A stretch of 64,000 nt of DNA. It comes from Microstegium vimineum (lineage: Eukaryota > Streptophyta > Magnoliopsida > Poales > Poaceae). The position numbers and the translations under genes were made by a program. The notes below the pieces were generated by a model, which saw nothing but the letters and a program-made list of their open reading frames with translations, was not told the origin of the DNA and did not search any database. Numbering within the stretch: the stretch's first letter is position 1; each line of letters begins with the position of its first letter. Location of the stretch: contig CM039133.1 in assembly GCA_022036555.1 (NCBI GenBank), positions 43,662,718-43,726,717 of the forward strand, in the 5' to 3' direction. Positions 57,551 to 64,000 of this stretch are shown here, piece after piece.

Positions 57551-58343
57551 ACCTCCTCGTGGCTATAGACAAGTTCTCAAAATGGATCGATGCTCGACCC
57601 ATCGCCAACATTCAATCTCGACAAGCCGTGCTATTCTTCACCGACATCATCCACCGCTTCGGGTTCCCCAACGTCATCATCACCGACAATGGCACCCAGT
57701 TCACCGGCCAAAAGTTCCTAGACTTCTATGACCACCACACATTAGGGTGAATTGGTCTACAGTCGCCCACCCTCGAACTAACGGCCAGGTCGAGCGCGCC
57801 AATGGTATGGTTTTGCAGGGCCTCAAGCCAAGGATCTTCGATCGGCTGAACAAACATGGCAAGAGATGGGTCGATGAGCTACCCGTTGTCCTATGGGATC
57901 CCTGAACGACACCAAGTCGAGCCACGGGGTTCTCCCCGTTCTTCTTGGTCTATGGGTCCGAGGTCGTACTCCCCACTGACCTCGAATACGGGTCCCCTCA
58001 ACTAAAAGCCTACAGCGAGCAAGCCAATACAGCAGCCCGAGAGGACTCCCTCGACCAGCTCGAGGAAGCCCGAGACGTGGCCCTCTTCAAGTCGGCAAAG
58101 TACCAGCAAACGCTGCGGCGCTACCACGACAAAAACGTACATAAAAGGGACCTCGACGTCGGCGACCTCGTTCTGCGCCGCCAACAAAGCAACAAGGGGC
58201 GTCACAAGCTGACGCCACCTTGGGAAGGACCCTTCATCGTGGCAGAGGTGCTGAAGTCAGGCACTTACAAGCTGAAGAACGACAAGGGCGAGATCCTCAC
58301 CAACGCATGGAACATCGAACAGCTACGTCGCTTCTACCCCTAA
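57546..58343 (+). pseudogene. Integrase of element B, N-terminally deleted
   Basis: It starts inside the core domain (HLLVAIDKFSKWIDARPIAN), so the zinc-binding part and first catalytic Asp are lost. ITDNGTQFTG (second Asp) remains. A one-base deletion near 57740 shifts the frame before the NGQVERAN block. A TGA follows VLWDP (about 57903). From 57945 to 58343 the C-terminal part is open and well kept: VYGSEVVLPTDLEYGSP, RRYHDKNVHKRDLDVGDLVL, PPWEGPFIVAEVLKSGTYKL, ending NAWNIEQLRRFYP. Confidence 0.88.
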
Positions 58344-58902
58344 GGCCTCGAAGGCCTCGTACATTTTCCGTATTATGTACACTTATCGCATTATGAATAA
58401 ACAAAATGTTCTCAAAATATATTTCACATTCGTTCATAACTCTAAGGTAGCCTCGACTCTGCTCCGGCAAAGTCAAGCCTCCCTCGGGGGCTGATAGGGG
58501 GGGGACCGCCCTCCTAAGTCCTCTAAAAACTTGAACGTTTTTTCGAAACCCAACACCTCTCTTTCGACCTTTGCCCCAAGCACGCTTCGCGGCTAAGTAG
58601 AAAACGCCTCCAACTCCCTAAGGGTCGAGGGCCACCGAGCCGGGGACTCTCCTATGCCTCAGGCTATGGTACCCCCACTCGCTCCCCCCCTCTAGGGATA
58701 CGAGCGTGCGTCGAATACTTAGTCCATAGGCAACGACTCAGGCAAAGAGAAATAGAGACAGCTCGAGAAATGAAAACACTCAGACGCATCTCGAATAAAA
58801 TATATTAAACATAAGAAACCCTCGGGGACTCGACATCATATTGTCACAAAATCTAAACTATTACATGGACCTTCTTGTCCAGATTTGGCTCATAGGCCTC
58901 GT
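58344..58902. other. Spacer between integrase and antisense gene, element B
   Basis: Non-coding counterpart of 44850-45389, with the same start cctcgaaggcctcgtacat and gggggctgat-type blocks. Likely convergent 3' untranslated regions. Confidence 0.45.
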
Positions 58903-61900
58903 CTACTCGTCACCATCTCCATTCGCCGAAGGGAGCACTTCAGGCTCGAAGAGCTTTGCCAGCTCGCCTCCGGACACCTCCACGGCCTCGATCAGCTCAT
59001 GGCATCTCGCCACGTTTTCTTCATCAGTCATCCTCGGGTCGGTGACGAAGCCGCTGGCGACGACGTTGAGGTCGTAGATATAGCCCAAGCGGATGACCGC
59101 GAGTGCCCGCTTCACGCCCACGTGCAGAGTAGCACGGACTTGCTCCGTCACCTCTTGGGTCATGGAGTAGAAGCGGCGCAGGAGGGAGTCTCCTCGCGCA
59201 TCACCTTCGACCGCCGGCTCCGGCTCGACCCCCATATCGTCGCAGAAGGAGGAGATGGCGCCCTCGAGCCTCTCGTTCAGGCCCGTTTCCGCCCCAAAGA
59301 GGTCCTGAAGACTGGCCAGATCCTCGTGGGCTCGGGCCTTTTCCGCTGCGAGCTCTGCCAGAACGAGCACACGACCCAGTCAAAACCAAAAAGCAAGGGA
59401 AGGGTCAAGACCAGGCAAGCTCAGTAACACTTCCAAAAACTCACCTTTGGCGTGCGCCTCCAGGGTGACGTAGCCCCGCTCGGTCCTATCAAGTTGATGG
59501 CGGACGTCGACAAGCTCTTCAGCTTGGTCGCCGATTTTAGCCTGGAGGTCCTCGATGACCTTGCCAGCACCATCGAGGGCCCTCTTCTGGCTAGCCGCCA
59601 CCTCTCCCAGAGTGGCGACCTGGGCTCGGGCCTTCTCCTCCGCGACACCCAGCGCGTCGCGTTCGCGGGAGATGGCGTCAACATCCCCCTGGAGCTCCTG
59701 GATACTCTTCGCCGCCAGAGTCAGCTCCTACCTAAGCTGGGCAGCCTCCTCCTCCGCCTTGCGTCGGGTCTCCTGGGCAGCATCCCGCTGCTGCCAGACC
59801 TCGATAACCGCCTTGAGGGCGGCCTCAACCCTCGACTGTGCCGTCTCCTGGGCGGCCTTGGTCTCCTCTTGCGCAGCTGCCGCCTCGGCTTTCGCCTGGG
59901 CAGCCTCGGCTTCCGCCTTCTCCAGCGAAGCGCGAAGGGTAGGAAGCTGCTCCTGCGCCCGGAGGATGAACTGGGACTTGTCGTATGACCTTGCCCTTAG
60001 TGCCTACCAGGGACAAAAAGGAAGGTCATCAGAAAGGAGCAGCGAAATAACCAAGGCAAATCTAAAGGGAAAGGACAAAACTTACCTCCATCCCCCGGAG
60101 CAAATCCGTGGAAGCAACCTCCGCCGACAGACGCACCACGTGCTCGAGCCACGCCCGGAACTCCTCCAGGTGCTCCCACTCCCCGAGCTCGGCCTGATCA
60201 TCGAGCTTGAAGAAGGTGCGCCCTGGGTCTCGGGGGTCGGCCAGCTCGAGGGGCTCCTGCCCCCAGAACCCGCTGCGGCGGTCGATCCTCTCCTGGACCT
60301 CCCGCATGATGCCCTGGTCCATCTCGGGGCCACCGTCGTGGAGCACAACCCGCTCCGCCAGAGTAGGGAAGGGAGCCGCCCCCTCGAGCTAGGCTCTCCT
60401 GGCCTCGGGGTCACCTTGCGGGGCCGCCGCCGGCCCCTCCGAGTCATCGCCCCTAGACGGGAGAAGTCCCCGCCGGGAGAACAACCCTGCGCGGTGAAGA
60501 AAGCAAACGATCAGCACCTAGTGCCGCAGGCTCACTGCGGGTCGACTAAGTTAGAGGACAGATTACCTCGAGACGACGATTGCCCGACCTCGAGACGAGG
60601 CTGAGCTGACGCCTCGGACATTATCATGTCCGCCGCGCCACTTCTCTGTAGCGCCGCAACGCCCCCCTTCGGTTCTGACGAAGGGGCCGTCACTGCGGCC
60701 ATCTCCACCGGGTCCACCAGCTCCGCCATCATCTCGGCCACCTCTTCAGCGGTGGCCGTCGTCGACATCCCCACCATCTCCGTCGCGGGCGTCGCCTCGG
60801 GCTGCTCGGCCTGTCCCCCCTCCTCAGGCTCTGGAACCGGCGCCGAAGTCCCGTCGACGAAGGCCTCCGTCGGCGATGGTTCATCCGACGCGGCAGCAGC
60901 CGCGCTCCCGCGCTCGAGTCGCAGACGTGCCTCCCGTGACGCGAGGCTCTTGGGCCACTGTCTCGGCGTCGGGCGTTCTGGCATCTCTCCCTCGCCGGCG
61001 ATGGTCAAGTCGACCACCTCCGCTTCTACGGCGGCCTGGGGCTCGACCACCTCTGTCGCGGCCGTCGTCGACGCCAGCTCTGCGCCTTCCGACGCTGCGG
61101 GCGCACCTCCCTCCGACGGGTGGGTAGGCACGGCCTCGACCGCCACTCCGGCGGACCACGCCGACGCGGCGGGACGACCCGTCTCTTCCTCCGCCTGAGC
61201 TAGCTCCGCGACGGCCTGCGCCTGCCCTCGCCCCATCGCCTCCCGCGCCTTGGCCGCCCACGCCACCTCTAGGGTGAGGGTCGAAGGGGACGGGGCGGCA
61301 GAACTGGCCCCGATGGCCATCTTGACCGCGGCTTCTGCCTTAGCCTCTTGGCCGGAGTGACGGTCGCGCCCTCCGACGAGCGTTTCGCCCTGAAAAAGGA
61401 ACTCATACATGACAATAAGCACAAGCCATAACCAACGAAAAATACTCGGGGTCGACAGGGAAGCAACTTACCCCAGCGGAGTCATGGGGGTCCGACCAAT
61501 GGACTTCGAGCCACTCGGGGGCGTCTGCGGGGCGCGACGGGAGCCACTTCTCCTGCCAGCGCTAGCCGTGGCAGGGGTCGAGGCCGCTCCCGCCGACGTC
61601 TCCTGGGCAGGGGCCGACAACGTCCCCGTCGCCCCCTCCTGACCTCCTCCTGCGCCGACGGGCCCGACACCCGTACGCTTGACCGGGTGGGCGCCGGAGG
61701 CATGCTCGACCGACCCCTTGACGGGGATCGCGACGAACGGCCGCGCACCTGCCGCGGCACCTCACCCCGAGGAGCCACGGGGCGTTCGCCCCGCAGCTCA
61801 ATCTCGCCAGTTGGGGCCGACCTCGACGTCGACCCCTCTCCTCCTTCGGTTCCAGCGGCCGCCCTCTGCCGCTCGGGCACCGCTTGTTCCTCCTCGAGCC

Positions 61901-63019
61901 CTCCTTGTGGCTCGGCCTCCCCGTCGCTGCTCTCCTCCTCCTCCTCATCCTCCTCCGAGGGCGACTCCTCCTCGGAAAGGTTGGCCCGCCTCTATCGGGC
62001 CCGGCGTTGTTCACGCTCCTGCTTCTCTCGGGCCCTTTTGCCCTTGTCCTTCTTCATCTTGTCCTTGTCCTTCTTCTCCTGCTCGGCCTGAAGGCGTCTC
62101 GACTGGGAGTCGCCCCGCTCCTCCTTCACTGGTGGCAGCGTCTTCCGGAAGATGACGTCTCCCTGAGGAACACAAGGCAGTTAGGACGCGAGCAAAGAAG
62201 GCAAACAAGACGGGAAAAAAGGACATTAACAGAGAAAAGGTGTCGTACCAGCTAGACATGCCCCTGGTCGGGCATCATGGGGACGCTGGCGACGCCCCCC
62301 AACTCGAACCTGTCGGCGAATGAGGCGCGTACTCGGCGAACCACCCTCTCGTGGGGTAGCTCGTCCTCCATGAGGCGACACCCCGTGAGCTCGACCCCCG
62401 GGTGCATCTCATCGAGGCGTAGCGGGCGAGCCATTAGCGGCACAACCCGCCGCTGGTGGAAAGCCGACGCGACGATCGCCGCTGTGAGTCCCGCCTTTTT
62501 TAGACGGGCGATCACGCCGAGAAGGTGGCCAAGCCGGGACTGCTTCTTCTTCTCGACGCCGTACCTCCAATGGTCGGGCCTCGAGTCGATTGTCCTCCCG
62601 GTGTAGGCGGGGAGCAGGCCGTCATCGTTCCTCAGGTAGAACCACACGGACTGACATCCGGAGTGGCTCAACGTGAGTTTCGCCGGGATCCAGCTGTCCG
62701 CCCTCTTGAGGGCGATGCTGCAGCACCCCGTCCTCACCACCCTGCGGTTGCCGATCCCGGCCGACGCATGGAACAGGCTCGCCTCGAACAGGTGGAGCCA
62801 CAGGTCCTAGTGCGGCTCGATCCCCAGGTATCCTTCGCACACGGCGGTGAAAAACGCCGCGTGACAGATACCGTTGGGGGAGAGGTGCTGGAGCTCCACG
62901 CCGTAGTGGTGGAGGATCTCGCGCAGGAGACGGTTGGGGGGGGCCAGACCCGCCCGGTGGAAGGCTTCAAAGCTAACCACGTAGCCCTCTGGCGGGTTGG
63001 GCTCAGCATCCTCCCACGG
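58903..63019 (-). pseudogene. Antisense Transposase_28/coiled-coil gene of element B, 5' end cut off
   Basis: The order, read from high to low coordinates, is as in element A. The Transposase_28 part is at 62252-63019: NPPEGYVVSFEAFHRAGLAP, LLREILHHYGVELQHLSPNG, FFTAVCEGYLGIEPH, then an in-frame TAG (about 62807) before DLWLHLFEASLF. LTAAIVASAFHQRRVVPLMA follows. Ala/Glu-rich low-complexity blocks fill 60532-62010. Coiled coils lie at 59380-60000, and the C-terminal EELRAETGLNERLEGAIS-like segment ends at 58903 (FEPEVLPSANGDGDE). The first exon and promoter are separated by the LTR1 insertion at 63024. It is better preserved than the copy in element A. Confidence 0.75.
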
Positions 63020-63023
63020 TGGC

Positions 63024-64000
63024 TGTTGACACAAAAAGCGTCAGATCTGTGAACACCTCGGGCTATTACCCAAAGCTCGATGTCGAGGGCGTGCCAGTCG
63101 ATTTGACCAATCAATCGACAAGGATGATAACTAGAACAGACTGAACGAGACGACAGCGATGCGCCCGGACGTCAAGGCTCAGATTGATCAGGGGTAACTA
63201 GAGCAGAGCTAGACGAGGCAAACAGCGATGCGCCCGGATTGCCAAAGCCTAGAGGTACTCCCACGCGGAACTAGCAAGGATTTGACGGAGATCAGGGTGA
63301 TGCAGCCTGTCGAAAGCTTGAAGAACTCGTTGAAAGCTATAACTAATGCAGTAAAAGGGTAAATTGCGATAAAAGTAGGATAAAAGTAGAATTGGTTTGT
63401 TTTTTAATTGGATTGATTGTTTATTCCATAGCCCTCGGGCACATATTTATACTCTCGCATGGAGAGTTGTACAAAGACACGACACATATCCTTCCTAAAA
63501 CAAACTCCTACTTTAAAGGAAACTGACTCGCGCAGGAGCCGGATAACAATATTTATTTCCTAAACAAACACACCTATTTTAAGGGAAAACAAGCGACCCA
63601 TCCAAGAGTTGGACTCAAACTACTATAATAATACTGGCACAAAACACCAGTTTCCTTATACTTCTTCTCGATGGAAACTTTCCATCGGCAGATCCCTTTA
63701 ATCTGCACCTTCCTTCTTTTGACCATCAGTAACCTTCGGCTATCACCAAGCGATAAGTCACGCCCATCGGCATCGGCAACACTTTCCTGATCGGCAATCG
63801 GCAACATTTCCGATTAGCGACCTTGTACTGGTAACTCACCAATCATCCCCAATCGGCCATCGGTAATAACCCCTCATCGCCAATCGGCAATGACCCTTCA
63901 TCGGCAATCGGCAATGACCCTTCATCGGCAGTTGGTAACAACCTCTCATCGGCCATCGGCAAGGACTCTTCATCGGCAATCAGTTTCAACAAGACTTTAC
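63024..64000 (-). mobile_element. Inverted LTR1-family copy inserted in element B (partial)
   Basis: From 63024 the sequence is the reverse complement of an LTR1 right end (tgttgacacaaaaagcg...). It includes the inverted TATA box atttata at 63445-63451 and the cttcaagc/gatgcagcc block. The U3 part (63660-64000) is more diverged, dominated by atcggcaat-type repeats. The left flank is GTGGC (63019-63023); the right flank and the rest of the element are outside the window. It may be a solo LTR or the 3' LTR of a full element in minus orientation. Confidence 0.88.
63670..64000 (-). repeat. Array of atcggcaat-type short repeats in U3 of the inverted LTR
   Basis: About 14 copies of ATCGGC in 330 bp, mostly as catcggcaatcggcaat, arranged as a loose tandem array with ctcatcgg/ttcatcgg spacers. 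Confidence 0.8.

Larger units (their letters stand above)
52994..64000 (+). mobile_element. Ty3/gypsy Tat-type element B (family LTR2), partial and internally deleted
   Basis: It begins TGTCGAGTACAAAGG. The 5' LTR runs to 54300, with gag, protease and a truncated integrase behind it and an antisense gene after that. RT, both RNase H domains and the front of integrase are missing: the protease-end sequence ...ISAT joins HLLVAIDKFSKWI near 57545. The 3' end, 3' LTR and right target duplication lie outside the window. At 63024 the element is interrupted by an inverted LTR1 copy. It is closely related to element A and has the same orientation. Confidence 0.9.

Noticed and set aside
59555..60604. 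Plus-strand open frame of 349 codons
   Set aside because: It is a shadow of the minus-strand coiled-coil gene. Its Ser/Ala/Leu composition comes from the complement of Ala/Glu-rich codons.
63670..64000. Telomere-like or satellite array
   Set aside because: The ATCGGC repeats belong to the U3 of the LTR1 family and have irregular spacing.
1..64000. tRNA, rRNA or snoRNA genes
   Set aside because: I looked for conserved tRNA B-box-like and rRNA sequences and recognised none. A covariance-model scan would be the decisive test.

Overview
This is nuclear DNA of a grass (Poaceae). The evidence is its repeats: Stowaway-type MITEs with CTCCCTCCGTCC-like ends, CACTA elements with 'accggcagtga' sub-terminal arrays, MULE-like fold-back elements, and large Ty3/gypsy elements whose internal regions carry long antisense genes. 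I cannot fix the genus. I found no intact cellular gene; every host-like coding segment is broken. The window reads as a nested transposon cluster beside degraded gene fragments.

Layout, 1-25742: AT-rich, repeat-littered DNA. It holds the right end of one CACTA element (ends 325), two Stowaway-like MITEs (853-1127, 4211-4450), a probable solo LTR (1734-2974), and a LINE RNase H remnant (about 4555-7638) split by a 2.2 kb unclassified insertion. Next come two adjacent fold-back elements (9143-10365), a hAT-like element (10583-11119), a CBP60-family calmodulin-binding-protein pseudogene on the minus strand (13772-14920), and a complete non-autonomous CACTA element with a perfect ACG target duplication (16348-18482). 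Then follow an ankyrin-repeat gene fragment (21900-22830) and a PIF/Harbinger-type remnant (minus strand, 23013-25547) interrupted by a retroposed segment with a 12-bp target duplication.

Layout, 25743-38641: a full-length Ty3/gypsy element (LTR1) with 1.07 kb LTRs and a perfect ACGCT duplication. Sense order is gag, protease, RT, RNase H, a second RNase H, integrase. An antisense multi-exon gene downstream of integrase encodes a plant-mobile-domain-like protein with a coiled-coil tail. This is the organisation of the Tat lineage. The element is dead: frameshifts, several in-frame stops, and an Asn in place of the second catalytic integrase Asp. The whole element is unusually rich in the hexamer GCCGAT/ATCGGC.

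Layout, 38642-64000: a short host segment is interrupted by two GC-rich relatives of a second Tat-like family. Element A (39669-52459, perfect CATGT duplication) has lost the end of its 5' LTR, its primer site and most of gag. Element B (52994 to beyond the window) keeps gag but has lost RT, RNase H and the front of integrase. Both carry an antisense gene with a Transposase_28 ('putative gypsy type transposon') N-terminal region and a long coiled-coil part. Element B is in turn broken at 63024 by a second, inverted copy of the LTR1 family that runs off the window. Insertion order is inferred from the nesting.
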